Shown: piece by piece, positions 41,059 to 50,275 of the stretch
Position numbering within the stretch: the first letter of the stretch is position 1
Layout of the letters: the number at the start of each line of letters is the position of its first letter
Source of the DNA: Ignavibacteria bacterium UBA2360
GTDB lineage: Bacteria > Bacteroidota > Ignavibacteria > Tepidaquicellales > OLB5
Reading direction: 5' to 3'
DNA: 64,000 nt
Assembly (NCBI GenBank): GCA_002344125.1
Contig: DDTQ01000011.1
Span: forward strand, 517,245 to 581,244
The notes under the pieces: model-generated
The model's input: the letters and a program-made list of their open reading frames with translations, nothing else
Databases searched by the model: none
What the model was told of the DNA's origin: nothing
Made by a program: the position numbers and the translations under genes

Positions 41059-41838
41059 ATGGCAAAAAAAGAGATAAAAATATTCTGCTGGAACGTTAAC
41101 GGTATAAGAGCAATATGGAAAAAGGATTTCCCGAAGTGGTTCAAAAAAACTTCACCTGATATATTGTGCCTGCAGGAAACCAAGGCGCAGGCAGAGCAGC
41201 TTGATGACGAAGTAAAGAAATACTGCGGCTGCTGGAGCGAATTCTTTTCTGCCGAAAAAAAGGGATATTCAGGTGTTGCCACGTATTCAAAGATTCCCCC
41301 GGTTGATTTTAGGAAAGGACTCGGCAATCCATACTACGATAATGAAGGCCGTGTGTTGCAAGTGGATTTTAAGGATTTCACTATATATAATGTTTACTTT
41401 CCAAACGGGGGCAGGGGACCCGAGAGAGTGAAATATAAACTCGACTTCTATAACGAATTGTTTTTTAATGTAGAAAAAAAACGCAAGAAGCAGAAGAATA
41501 TAATTATATGCGGCGATTATAATACCGCGCATAAAGAAATTGATCTTGCGCGCCCAAAAGAAAATTCAAAGAACACTGGCTTCCTGCCGGAAGAGCGCGC
41601 GTGGATTGATACTATTATTAATATGGGATATATTGATATATTCAGAGAGTACAACCAAAAGCCCGAGCAGTACACCTATTGGGATCAGATAACCCGCGCG
41701 CGTGAGCGCAATGTTGGCTGGAGAATTGATTACTTTATGATAACCAAAGAAATGCGCTCACTGGTAACAGACGCTAAAATTCACCCAAAGGTAATGGGAA
41801 GCGACCACTGCCCTATAGAACTTGACCTGAAGATCTGA
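41059..41838 (+). CDS. xth: Exodeoxyribonuclease III (ExoA/Xth type)
   Basis: 259 residues from ATG 41059 (MAKKEIKIFCWNVNGIRA). The ATG at 41050 is within a hairpin repeat and adds only MDQ. Motifs in order: WNVNGIRA, LCLQETKA (catalytic Glu), GVATYSK, VYFPNGG, IICGDYNTAHKEIDLARP and the C-terminal GSDHCPIELDL with catalytic Asp-His. It is an AP endonuclease and 3'-5' exonuclease in base excision repair. Monocistronic. Confidence 0.95.
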   Translation: MAKKEIKIFCWNVNGIRAIWKKDFPKWFKKTSPDILCLQETKAQAEQLDDEVKKYCGCWSEFFSAEKKGYSGVATYSKIPPVDFRKGLGNPYYDNEGRVLQVDFKDFTIYNVYFPNGGRGPERVKYKLDFYNELFFNVEKKRKKQKNIIICGDYNTAHKEIDLARPKENSKNTGFLPEERAWIDTIINMGYIDIFREYNQKPEQYTYWDQITRARERNVGWRIDYFMITKEMRSLVTDAKIHPKVMGSDHCPIELDLKI

Positions 41839-42079
41839 ATTTGTAGCTTCTGCCGCAAAACCTTAATTTTAATCAGCACAAATAACCCCTTTACGTCACT
41901 ATTAATATATTGTAAATACATTTAGTTAAGTACCCGGTAGCCATAACTACCAGAATTACGGTATGGTATTCGCTAACCATATACCCTATTTTTGAAAAGG
42001 GGAATAATTAACGATATAGGTTATATTAAATGAAACATTATACCGTAATATTTGTAAGAACAATAATTAAACAAACAAC

Positions 42080-44236
42080 ATGAAAACCTTTATTTTTTCT
42101 TTACTATTAATTGCGTCAATCACAATTGGCTCTGCTGCGCAGACAGGTTGTGATCCTTCGCTGAATTCAAGTCTGCCGCCCTCGCCATACGTTGATGGAT
42201 TTTTAACATTTGATGGCAGCGGTGATTTTCTTCGTTCAGGTGACCTCAATCAGCTTGAATTTCCTTATAACTCCACTGACAGCTTTTCAATTCAATTCAG
42301 CATAAAGATAGATGAACCATTCAGGCCGATGAATATTTTTGGCAAGCACCGTTCAGCCGGATGGATCATAGGGTATCACAGCAGCGAATCGGGATATTTA
42401 AGCATTTATATTAATAATACGTGGAAGCGAATTTATTATCTTGGCGCTGATACCACATGGCATAGTTATGAAATAAGATACAACAAATCCACGCAGACAC
42501 TTATGACCATGGTTGATAAACAGGTAACTAATACATACACCGAATTTACATACTCAAGTATGGCGGATAATTCCGCGTTTTCAGTAGGTAACGTTGGATT
42601 TTTCGCACAGTACGGACCGCAATCAGTTAACTTAACTTCATACTGGTTCAAGGGTTCAATTTCGTATTTAAGGATCAACTCAAACACAAACTGTCTTGTG
42701 AACTACGGATTTAACGAAGGGGGCGGTCAGGTTGCGAGGGACTCACTGACATATTTTTATTCAGACAGGACATATCCCGGCAGTTCAACATGCGGCACAG
42801 CGCACATGATGCTTGGCTATATGCCGGCAGAAGATACATGCGATCCTGTTTGGAGCGCGTTTGACCATCCCGCGAATTCAAGATTTGCTCCGTTGGGAGA
42901 TGGTACGCAATACTGGTTCAGCAATTCAGGTATGGAGTACTATGCTGAACATTTTTCAACCGCAATGACAGTATGGAATAACAAACTGATAAATACCGGA
43001 TATTTTAATCTTGCGGGGGGCAATGAAGCAAAATTCATTGCAGCCTGGGACGGCAATTCATGGTCACCCCTTGGCAGCGGCCTGAACCATGAAGCGCTTG
43101 GTTTAAGAGGTTATAACGGAGAGCTGTACGCAGTTGGTTTTTTTGATACAGCCGGCGGCGTACCTGCCAAGTATATCGCCAGGTGGAACGGAACAGTATG
43201 GCGCAATGCAGGCGAGCAATTCAATAATATTGCTAACACCCTGTATGAATTTGACGGCAAACTTATTGCCGGTGGATGGTTTACATCAATTGGCGATTCG
43301 ATAATATCATATGTTGCTTCATGGGATGGAAATCAGTGGAGCGCGATGAATACAGGTATGAACGGACCGGTCTATGCTTTATGTGAATACCGCGGAGAGC
43401 TTTACGCAGCGGGTAAATTTACCATTGCAAGCGGCGTTCCCGCAGGCGGAATTGTAAAATGGACAGGTCATAAATGGATGGCAGTAGGTACGGGTGTAAC
43501 TGGCGGCGAAAAGGCAATATATACGCTGGAAGTTTATAACGATGAGCTGTATGCCGGAGGATCTTTTATTAAAATGGGCGATACTTTCTGTTACAATATC
43601 GCAAAGTATGACGGCACGAACTGGAGCGCAACAGGCAGCGGAGCTGATGGTGCGATGTGTAATGTTTCCAGGGGAATTGTGAGCGCGCTAAAAGTATGTA
43701 ATAACGAACTCTATGCCGCAGGCAGTTTCAGCAGATTGAATGACGTTATTGCCAACAAACTGGCAAAGTTCAACGGTACAAACTGGTGCAGCGTTGAATA
43801 CGGAGTTGACTTAAGACCCCGCGCGCTGGAAGTATATAATAACGATCTTATAATAAACGGCGATTTTTATACCGCTTCAGGTGTTGCTGCGAATAATATA
43901 GTGAAGTATACGCCGGTAAGAAATCTGACGGGAATACAGAATAATAATAATATTCCGAAGGATTTCAGGCTTGAGCAGAACTACCCGAATCCGTTTAACC
44001 CGCAGACCAAAATAAATTACAACATAGCTGAATTCAGCCGGGTTACGCTGAGAGTGTTTGATATAACCGGCAAAGAAACAGCTGTTCTGGTAAATAAAGA
44101 CCTGAACGCGGGCGCGTACAGTGAAAGTTTTAACGCATCAGGGCTGGCAACAGGAGTATATATTTACAGGCTTGAAGCAAAAGGCAAAGATGGTGTTGTT
44201 AGAACAGAAAGTAAAAAAATGGTTTTGATAAAATAG
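42080..44236 (+). CDS. Secreted T9SS protein with LamG-like and propeller-like repeats
   Basis: 718 residues with a signal peptide (cut near GSAAQ). Residues 35-230 look like a concanavalin-A/LamG domain (FLTFDGSGDFLRS, DSFSIQFSIKID, WFKGSISYLRI). Residues about 262-620 hold at least six degenerate 45-55-residue repeats of the type WDGNSWSPLGSGL...YNGELYAVGFF, suggesting a beta propeller. Residues 630-718 are a type A T9SS sorting domain (LEQNYPNPFNPQTKINY, LRVFDITGKE, GVYIYRLEA, KKMVLIK). The protein is probably secreted through the type IX system and attached to the surface. Single gene with a strong terminator. Confidence 0.9.
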   Translation: MKTFIFSLLLIASITIGSAAQTGCDPSLNSSLPPSPYVDGFLTFDGSGDFLRSGDLNQLEFPYNSTDSFSIQFSIKIDEPFRPMNIFGKHRSAGWIIGYHSSESGYLSIYINNTWKRIYYLGADTTWHSYEIRYNKSTQTLMTMVDKQVTNTYTEFTYSSMADNSAFSVGNVGFFAQYGPQSVNLTSYWFKGSISYLRINSNTNCLVNYGFNEGGGQVARDSLTYFYSDRTYPGSSTCGTAHMMLGYMPAEDTCDPVWSAFDHPANSRFAPLGDGTQYWFSNSGMEYYAEHFSTAMTVWNNKLINTGYFNLAGGNEAKFIAAWDGNSWSPLGSGLNHEALGLRGYNGELYAVGFFDTAGGVPAKYIARWNGTVWRNAGEQFNNIANTLYEFDGKLIAGGWFTSIGDSIISYVASWDGNQWSAMNTGMNGPVYALCEYRGELYAAGKFTIASGVPAGGIVKWTGHKWMAVGTGVTGGEKAIYTLEVYNDELYAGGSFIKMGDTFCYNIAKYDGTNWSATGSGADGAMCNVSRGIVSALKVCNNELYAAGSFSRLNDVIANKLAKFNGTNWCSVEYGVDLRPRALEVYNNDLIINGDFYTASGVAANNIVKYTPVRNLTGIQNNNNIPKDFRLEQNYPNPFNPQTKINYNIAEFSRVTLRVFDITGKETAVLVNKDLNAGAYSESFNASGLATGVYIYRLEAKGKDGVVRTESKKMVLIK

Positions 44237-44377
44237 CACATGACAAATAAGTGCAAACAGAAGTTATAGAGAGTTATAAATTGTAAGAGTAAAGTTTTTT
44301 CCACCTATATAGTACCACATTGTGTTTATGTTGTACCTCAGTTTTTTCTTCATGTTGTTGTTCTTCTCCATTCCCCC

Positions 44378-44409
44378 GACCGTCCGGCACTTGCCGGACG
44401 GTCTTTTTT
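44378..44409 (+). terminator. Intrinsic terminator
   Basis: GACCGTCCGGC (44378-44388) pairs with GCCGGACGGTC (44393-44403) around ACTT, followed by six T. It is 140 bases downstream of the T9SS protein stop. Confidence 0.85.
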
Positions 44410-44852
44410 ATTAAACAATGTCAGTCTGAGCGCAGCCGAAGACTGGAAATGAAAATAGTATTGCCCTTCGACTACGCTCAGGGCGACAAAAAAGTTCTCC
44501 TTATTCTGTTATTGGCCTAACTTTTTTGGTTTCTCTGCCAATAAACTAAGGGTATTAACTGAGACGCCCCAGCGGGGCCTCTATACAGGTGAAAAATATT
44601 CGTCCTATGTCTTGTATTTTTAATATCCACCAAGTCATTTGAAAAGAGGTTGTGAGAAATAATAATAGAACCGAGAATAATAGCAGCAGTTTTCATTTAT
44701 ATTTTACTTCCATAAATTTTCTTATGATCAACAGCAGCACATTAACCACGAATTTCACTAATTCCACGAAGTGAATTTTTTAATATGGAAAAAATAGTCG
44801 TTTTGCAGGTTGTTCTAAAAGGTTTTGCGAAGTCCCGCAACAAAAAGTAAAC
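44410..44852. other. Intergenic repeats, no gene
   Basis: Two diverged CTGAGCGCAGCCGAAGAC / TTCGACTACGCTCAGGGCG repeats (44425-44489), GCCCC-agc-GGGGC (44572-44584), and a CACGAATTTCACTAATTCCA direct-repeat tract (44747-44775) are visible. A 66-codon frame across the first of these is repeat-derived. Nothing else recognised. Confidence 0.55.
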
Positions 44853-45317
44853 TTACTTTCCGTATTTGATTAAATAATTTTTGATTATCTCATTTCTTTT
44901 CGAAATATAACTCTCATCGTCCTCAAAAATAATTGGGTCAGATAATGTAATTAGTTTGAAATCCGTGACTAATGGCAATTCAATTTTTCCAATTGCAGGA
45001 TCCAAGAAATGAACTGTGTATTTATAGAAATCAAGACTTGCACTAAAATGCTTCGGCTTCTCAATAAGTTGACGCTCAATAAAGGCAAGTTCAGGACCAA
45101 CACATGCTCCTTCCCACTCCAAGTTCATTTTGAAATCGGGAATATTCTCAAATATTGCAATACAAGGTTGATAAGAAATATTATTCTCAATATTGCTGAT
45201 ATTTAAATCTATGTACAATAACACACTACTCCTTAGAACATCGAACTCAATTGAAAGAAGCATACTATCGTGCCAATAGATGCTATCAAAATTATTTGTT
45301 TCGGTTATTTTGTACAT
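44853..45317 (-). CDS. Hypothetical protein, Imm50-like pattern
   Basis: 154 residues. The N-terminal DSIYWHDSMLLSIEFDV (W-H-D-S-x-L then a strand) is the opening pattern of Imm50-type and related small beta-rich proteins of polymorphic-toxin loci, but no toxin gene is near. The rest alternates strands and short helices (FSASLDFYKYTVHFL). AT-rich. I give the family only as a suggestion. Confidence 0.5.
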   Translation of the reverse strand: MYKITETNNFDSIYWHDSMLLSIEFDVLRSSVLLYIDLNISNIENNISYQPCIAIFENIPDFKMNLEWEGACVGPELAFIERQLIEKPKHFSASLDFYKYTVHFLDPAIGKIELPLVTDFKLITLSDPIIFEDDESYISKRNEIIKNYLIKYGK

Positions 45318-45427
45318 TTCAGCTTACTCCTTCTTCTTTGGGTGTATTAATCAAGAGCCGGACAATATTCAGTAAATGCAGCACAGAGAGGAATGTCTCT
45401 GCTACCGGTGTTTCATATCAGGTTGAA

Positions 45428-46609
45428 TTACAATTCATTCACAACCTTTAAATACCTCTCCCGCATAATTTCCCAGCCGAGCTTATCGTAATCTGCGCGG
45501 GCGCTTGCGGTTTTTTGCTGTACAAGCGGCTTGTTATAATAGACTTCCTTTATTCTTTCGGCAAGCTCGTTTGTATTGCCGGATTCAAAGTAAAACAGTG
45601 AGTCCCCGCTGTAATATCTTTGGTATGTGTTAAGTTTTGTAGCAATTACAGGAATTTTAAGATATATGGTTTCAATAAGTTTTATAGTATAAAACAGATC
45701 GCTGTAAATATTCTTGAGCGGCGGAAGTATCAGCACGCCTGTTTTCAGGACTTCCTTCCGCATTTCCGCGGGTTGGAGGTATCCCATATACTCCACTTTA
45801 TCCGCTACGCCAAGGGTTTCAGCCAGCGATAGAATATCGTTCAGCGCGGGTCCATCGCCGTATAATCTGAATACAAGCCTCTTGAAATCTTCCGGCGGCA
45901 TTTGTTGTTTCAGCTTTAACAGGGCTTCAACCACCATTGTTAAATTAAGCAGCTTAACAATGGTACCGTTATATATTATAATGAATTCATTTTCATCCGG
46001 TTTTGCGGGTTCAGGGAATTCCGAGGGATCAACGGAATTCATAACGACACTTATTTTTTCATCATTTAAGTTATTCCGCTTAACAAATATATCCTTAGCG
46101 TTATCGTGAATGGTGATGACTTTATTAGCAAGTTTAATGGAATATTTTTCCGCGAGAATAAGCAGCTTTACTTTAAATGAATCATAGGCCGCGCCGGTGC
46201 GCGCCATGTATAGTTCAGGGAAAATTTCATGGAGATCCAAAATAAGCTTAGCGCCGAAAATTTTATTCCACAGCGCGGCAAAGATCAGGAAGTCAGGGAG
46301 AGTGTGTATGTGGACTATCTTAAATCTATAGCGAAGCTGTAAATATAAAAGAAGGAACGAGGATATCCACGCGAAGAGTAAATATTCCAGCAGGGTTAAA
46401 AAAAAGCTGCCGCGTTTTTTTGAAACGGGAATTCTGTAAATTAAATTTCCGCCGAGTACTTCAAAGTATTTTTCATTCTTCTTTTTACTGCAAACCACGA
46501 TACATTTTTTGCCCGTGCTGTTCAATGCGTTAACATATCTCCGCACCCTGGGGTCACGGGGATACTCCTCATAAAGCAGATGGCACACCGGGTATCCGGA
46601 TTTATTCAT
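45428..46609 (-). CDS. Glycosyltransferase, GT4 family
   Basis: 393 residues with the two Rossmann domains of GT-B enzymes. N-terminal VCHLLYEEYPRDPRVRRYVNAL and a hydrophobic membrane-associated patch LLEYLLFAWISSFLLLYLQL are visible; ADKVEYMGYLQPAEMRKEVLKTGVLILPPLK and the E-x7-E-like region KLIETIYLKIPVIA contain the donor-binding site. Acts on lipid-linked or surface polysaccharide intermediates at the membrane; sugars unknown. It is divergent from the GT2 gene, sharing a 150-base AT-rich promoter region. Confidence 0.88.
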   Translation of the reverse strand: MNKSGYPVCHLLYEEYPRDPRVRRYVNALNSTGKKCIVVCSKKKNEKYFEVLGGNLIYRIPVSKKRGSFFLTLLEYLLFAWISSFLLLYLQLRYRFKIVHIHTLPDFLIFAALWNKIFGAKLILDLHEIFPELYMARTGAAYDSFKVKLLILAEKYSIKLANKVITIHDNAKDIFVKRNNLNDEKISVVMNSVDPSEFPEPAKPDENEFIIIYNGTIVKLLNLTMVVEALLKLKQQMPPEDFKRLVFRLYGDGPALNDILSLAETLGVADKVEYMGYLQPAEMRKEVLKTGVLILPPLKNIYSDLFYTIKLIETIYLKIPVIATKLNTYQRYYSGDSLFYFESGNTNELAERIKEVYYNKPLVQQKTASARADYDKLGWEIMRERYLKVVNEL

Positions 46610-46763
46610 ATGTTATTTAAACAAACGGGCTAGTTTATCAGCAGTTTACGGTTATAAATAGCGGATTTTTAACAATTTTTATAGGATTTAATATAAATAA
46701 AAAAATATTTATTATTAATTGCAAAATTACGCAAAAACATAAATTTTGGGGTAAACACAGGGC

Positions 46764-47699
46764 TTGGATAAAATTTCCGTAGTAATACCGGTCTATTATA
46801 ACGCAGATGTGCTGAAGGAAACCCATGCCACGCTTCAGCGTGTGCTTGGCGAGCATTCCGCAAGGTTTGATTACGAGATCATTTTTGTCGATGACGGCTC
46901 AAAGGATGAGTCATACCGTGTTATGAAGGAAATTTCCGCAAATGACCCCCGGGCAAAGCTTGTAAAGCTTTCAAAGAATCACGGTGCATATGTTGCGATA
47001 CTTTCCGGAATGAATTTTGCCACAGGCGACGCAGTGGTTTTTCTTGCGGCTGATCTGCAGGATCCCCCGGAGCTTATCCCGCAAATGTACGATGAATGGG
47101 TTCTTGGCAACAGGCGCGATCTTGTGCTTTGCGTAAGGCAAAGCCGTTCAGATCCATTCCTTTCAAAACTATTTTCCGCGGGATTTTATAAAATTTTCCG
47201 GGCGCTTGTGCTGCCGGAGTATCCTAAAACCGGTTTTGACCTTTGTATGATAAATAAACAGCAGGCTAAGATACTGGTTGATATGGACGAGAAGAATTCT
47301 CACTTAACAGTGCAGATAATATGGCTGGGATTTGGCAGAAGATTTTTGAACTATCACCGCAGGGAGCGCAAACACGGGAAATCAAGGTGGTCATTCTTTA
47401 AACGCCTGAAACTTGCATTTGATACATTCTTCGGATTTTCCGCCCGCCCGTTAAGGATAGCCTCATTTATCGGTATGCTTACATGGGTTCCGGCGGTATT
47501 GCTTGCGCTTTACATCATCTTAAGGAAAATAATACTTGATGCCCCGCTTTTTGGTTTCCCGGCGCTTATTGCCGCAATTTTTGTAACAGGTGGATTAATA
47601 CTGCTGAGTATCGGGATTGTAGGCGAGTACTTATGGCGTAATTTTGATGCTACGAGAAAACGTCCCACGTTTATAGTGGAAGAAACAAAAAACATATAG
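46764..47699 (+). CDS. Membrane glycosyltransferase, GT2 (GtrB/DPM1-like)
   Basis: 311 residues from a TTG behind ACACAGGGC. The GT-A domain has ISVVIPVYYN, EIIFVDDGSKDES, LSKNHGAYVAILSGM and AADLQDPPELI (metal-binding D-x2-D). Two C-terminal transmembrane helices (about 234-255 and 268-292) follow RKHGKSRWSFFKRLKLAFDTFF. The layout matches polyprenyl-phosphate glucosyltransferase/GtrB-type enzymes, which make lipid-phosphate sugars for surface glycan decoration. First gene of the rightward polysaccharide block. Confidence 0.9.
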   Translation: MDKISVVIPVYYNADVLKETHATLQRVLGEHSARFDYEIIFVDDGSKDESYRVMKEISANDPRAKLVKLSKNHGAYVAILSGMNFATGDAVVFLAADLQDPPELIPQMYDEWVLGNRRDLVLCVRQSRSDPFLSKLFSAGFYKIFRALVLPEYPKTGFDLCMINKQQAKILVDMDEKNSHLTVQIIWLGFGRRFLNYHRRERKHGKSRWSFFKRLKLAFDTFFGFSARPLRIASFIGMLTWVPAVLLALYIILRKIILDAPLFGFPALIAAIFVTGGLILLSIGIVGEYLWRNFDATRKRPTFIVEETKNI

Positions 47700-47795
47700 T
47701 ACAGATATCCGCATTCTGCGAGGGTGATTTATCGCCTGTGGCAGTCTTATCAAAGCTGCCGGAATCCTTTTTTTATCATAACGATTTTAACTTCA

Positions 47796-48989
47796 ATGAT
47801 AGAGCTTCCTGTTATACATTTCGATTGTCTGCATTTCTACGGAGACAGGCCATGCAAGCCTAATAAGGAGTTTGGTGTATTCTGCGGTAAATGCAGCTAC
47901 TATGAAAAAGATGAAGCTTTAAAAAACCCATTTCCGGCAATTCCCCAAACACCGGCACATACAGATACAGATGGCGAAAAAAGAATAATTATAGTTAAAC
48001 TTGATGCCGTTGGTGATGTGCTGAGAACTACATCCATTCTACCAAGCATTAAGGAGAAATACGTTGATTCAAACATTACGTGGATCACAAAAGAACGGTC
48101 ATACGAAGTGCTGAAAGATAATGACATGATAGATGAAATATACTTTACCACAGATGACCTGGATAATATATACAAAGAAACTTTTGATGTAGCGGTTAAT
48201 CTTGATAGCGGCAGCGACAGCTGCGAGATAATGAGCAGGATCAGATCAAAGTACTCCTGCGGTTACACGCTGATAAACGGAAAGCCGTATCCAATAAATT
48301 CTGCGGCAAATGAATGGTACCTTATGGGGGTTGATGATGTGAGCAAAAAGCAAAACACAAAAACGTACCACCTTATAATTCACGAAATATGCAATTTACC
48401 GTATGAAAATTCCGAACCGTATATTTATCTGCCGCCCGAAAAAAGAAGACGGGCGGAAGAAATTTCGGCAAAATATGATCTGGGCAACTATAACAGGATG
48501 ATACTTGTGAACCTGGGGGGCGGGAACCGCTGGCAATATAAAAAATGGACATCAGATGGTTATATAAAACTTGCCGAAATTCTGAGCGGTAAATATGCTG
48601 ATACAGCAATAGGTATCATAGCCGGGGATGAGGACAGGGAGTTTTACGAAGTAATATCAACTGAATTAGAGAAATTGTCGCGGGAAAACATAAAATTTTT
48701 CGGAACTGAAAATTCCATGGAGGATTTTATTTGTATAGTATCACTTGCCAGGGAAGTGTTTACATCGGATTCCTTATGTTTTCACATTGCAACAGCTTTA
48801 GGAAAATATACGGTTGTAATTGTTGGGCCTACATCGCATACAGAGCTTGATGTTTTCGGTAACGGCAGGGTTATATATTCAAACAAGGTCGATTGTCTGT
48901 GCTGCTACCTTAACACGTGTCCCAAAACCGTAACGTGCATGAATACCCTTGATGCTGAAGATATTTCCGAATTATTCAGTGTTAACTAA
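47796..48989 (+). CDS. Glycosyltransferase family 9 with cysteine-rich ends
   Basis: 397 residues from ATG 47796; an upstream in-frame ATG at 47724 adds a non-homologous 24 residues. KLDAVGDVLRTTSILPSIKEKY is the heptosyltransferase/GT9 N-terminal motif and EVFTSDSLCFHIATALGKYTVVIVGPT the donor-site motif. Unusually, the N-terminus has four Cys (FDCLHFYGDRPCKP, FGVFCGKCSYYEK) and the C-terminus has CLCCYLNTCPK...C. These may form zinc or metal sites. Likely adds heptose or a related sugar in envelope glycan synthesis. Confidence 0.87.
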   Translation: MIELPVIHFDCLHFYGDRPCKPNKEFGVFCGKCSYYEKDEALKNPFPAIPQTPAHTDTDGEKRIIIVKLDAVGDVLRTTSILPSIKEKYVDSNITWITKERSYEVLKDNDMIDEIYFTTDDLDNIYKETFDVAVNLDSGSDSCEIMSRIRSKYSCGYTLINGKPYPINSAANEWYLMGVDDVSKKQNTKTYHLIIHEICNLPYENSEPYIYLPPEKRRRAEEISAKYDLGNYNRMILVNLGGGNRWQYKKWTSDGYIKLAEILSGKYADTAIGIIAGDEDREFYEVISTELEKLSRENIKFFGTENSMEDFICIVSLAREVFTSDSLCFHIATALGKYTVVIVGPTSHTELDVFGNGRVIYSNKVDCLCCYLNTCPKTVTCMNTLDAEDISELFSVN

Positions 48990-48999
48990 AACCAGAACT

Positions 49000-50067
49000 G
49001 TGAAAGTAGTTTATCTCACTTCCGAAAGTTACATAGACCACAGCTATACTGTCGCGCAGGAGCTTTTAAAACACGCGGAGCTGAAGATCTTTCTGCAGGC
49101 GAAAGAGGCAACCATTGAAATTGACAGGTGGTGCAAAAAATTCAATGCTGAATTTGTTGAAAGAAAGAGGTTCCGGAATCCGTTCAGCTTTATCAGTGAG
49201 ATCTTCTTCCTCCTGAAAATTAGGAAGATGAAGCCTGACGTAGTATGGTTCAATACCATGACCGTTTACCAGGTGCTGCTGGCGGATATTCTGCTGAAAC
49301 GGTTTTTGGTTGTCATGCATGATGTTGACCTGCATCCTGAAAGCGGCGACAGGCATGGTATGTTTTCGGTCAGAATGACAATGAAGTTTGCGCTAAGAAA
49401 GATCTGCGCCGCAAGCAGAACTCAAGGTGATATATTCAGGCAGCAGCACGGTTTTTACCCCCCGGTTTTTCAGCTTCCAATAATCAATTATTACAAAGAA
49501 ACCGGTGACGCCGGTCTGAAAAAACCATCAGGTAAAGTGAGATTTTTCTTCTTTGGCTCGGTGGAAAAGTATAAAGGAATAGAAACTCTGCTTGCAGCAG
49601 CGGAGCTGCTTGATGAGAGGGGCCTGGAGTACGAACTGAATATTTACGGCAAAATTAAATACGATGAGGAAATTATTATTGACAGGATCAGGAATTTGGT
49701 AAATGTAAGCATACATAACGAATTCATTGATTACCGGAAGATACATTCTGTTTATAACAGCAACCATGTTTTGATATTGCCATACAGGCAGGTTACACAA
49801 TGCGGTCCCCTGCTGATTGGCTACAGCGAAGGCGTGCCGGCAATTTGCAGTGATCTTGCGGGGTTCAGGGAGTATGTATCGGATGGTGTTGACAGCATGT
49901 TGTTTGGAAATACCGCCGGAAGCCTTGCGGCGAAGATGGAAGAGATTATTAAAGATCCCGGAATTATTAAAAAGCTTTCCAAAGGGATTGAAGAAAATGC
50001 GATGAAGAAGTTTTCAATGGATGTTTTGGTTGATGAATATATGGAGAATTTTGAAAAGTACGTGTGA
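49000..50067 (+). CDS. Glycosyltransferase, GT4-like
   Basis: 355 residues from GTG 49000, 10 bases after the GT9 stop; the ATG at 48949 would overlap GT9 by 40 bases and adds residues without homology to the VVYLTSES first strand. Motifs include FLVVMHDVDLHPE, KVRFFFFGSVEKYKGIETLLAAAELL (donor-domain first strand) and PYRQVTQCGPLLIGYSEGVPAICSDLAG with E for nucleotide-sugar binding. Its TGA stop lies within a repeat hairpin. Part of the polysaccharide block. Confidence 0.85.
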   Translation: MKVVYLTSESYIDHSYTVAQELLKHAELKIFLQAKEATIEIDRWCKKFNAEFVERKRFRNPFSFISEIFFLLKIRKMKPDVVWFNTMTVYQVLLADILLKRFLVVMHDVDLHPESGDRHGMFSVRMTMKFALRKICAASRTQGDIFRQQHGFYPPVFQLPIINYYKETGDAGLKKPSGKVRFFFFGSVEKYKGIETLLAAAELLDERGLEYELNIYGKIKYDEEIIIDRIRNLVNVSIHNEFIDYRKIHSVYNSNHVLILPYRQVTQCGPLLIGYSEGVPAICSDLAGFREYVSDGVDSMLFGNTAGSLAAKMEEIIKDPGIIKKLSKGIEENAMKKFSMDVLVDEYMENFEKYV

Positions 50068-50132
50068 CCCCGCCGGGGTCAATTCAATTGTTTTGATGCA
50101 TTGGCTATAAACGTGTGGCTGCTGCGCGGTCA
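50065..50132 (-). repeat. Double-hairpin element, copy 6, overlapping a stop codon
   Basis: TGACCCC-gcc-GGGGTCA (50065-50081) and TGGCTGC-tgc-GCGGTCA (50116-50132), 34 bases apart with GGCTATAAACGTG between. The second stem keeps pairing on the plus strand through two G-T pairs. The first three bases are the stop codon of the upstream glycosyltransferase. Confidence 0.7.
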
Positions 50133-50275
50133 GAACATCCAAAATTCAGCGGACGAAAATTTTTGAACAAATATATAACTGTCTTCAAATAGGAAAATCC
50201 ATAAAATAATTATGTTTCAAATGCCTCAAGATATGGCTATTTTAGCGGTTAGAAAACAGAATTCACCATAAACAG

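Noticed and set aside
44320..44520. 66-codon gene after the T9SS protein
   Set aside because: It runs through the terminator hairpin and a dispersed repeat.
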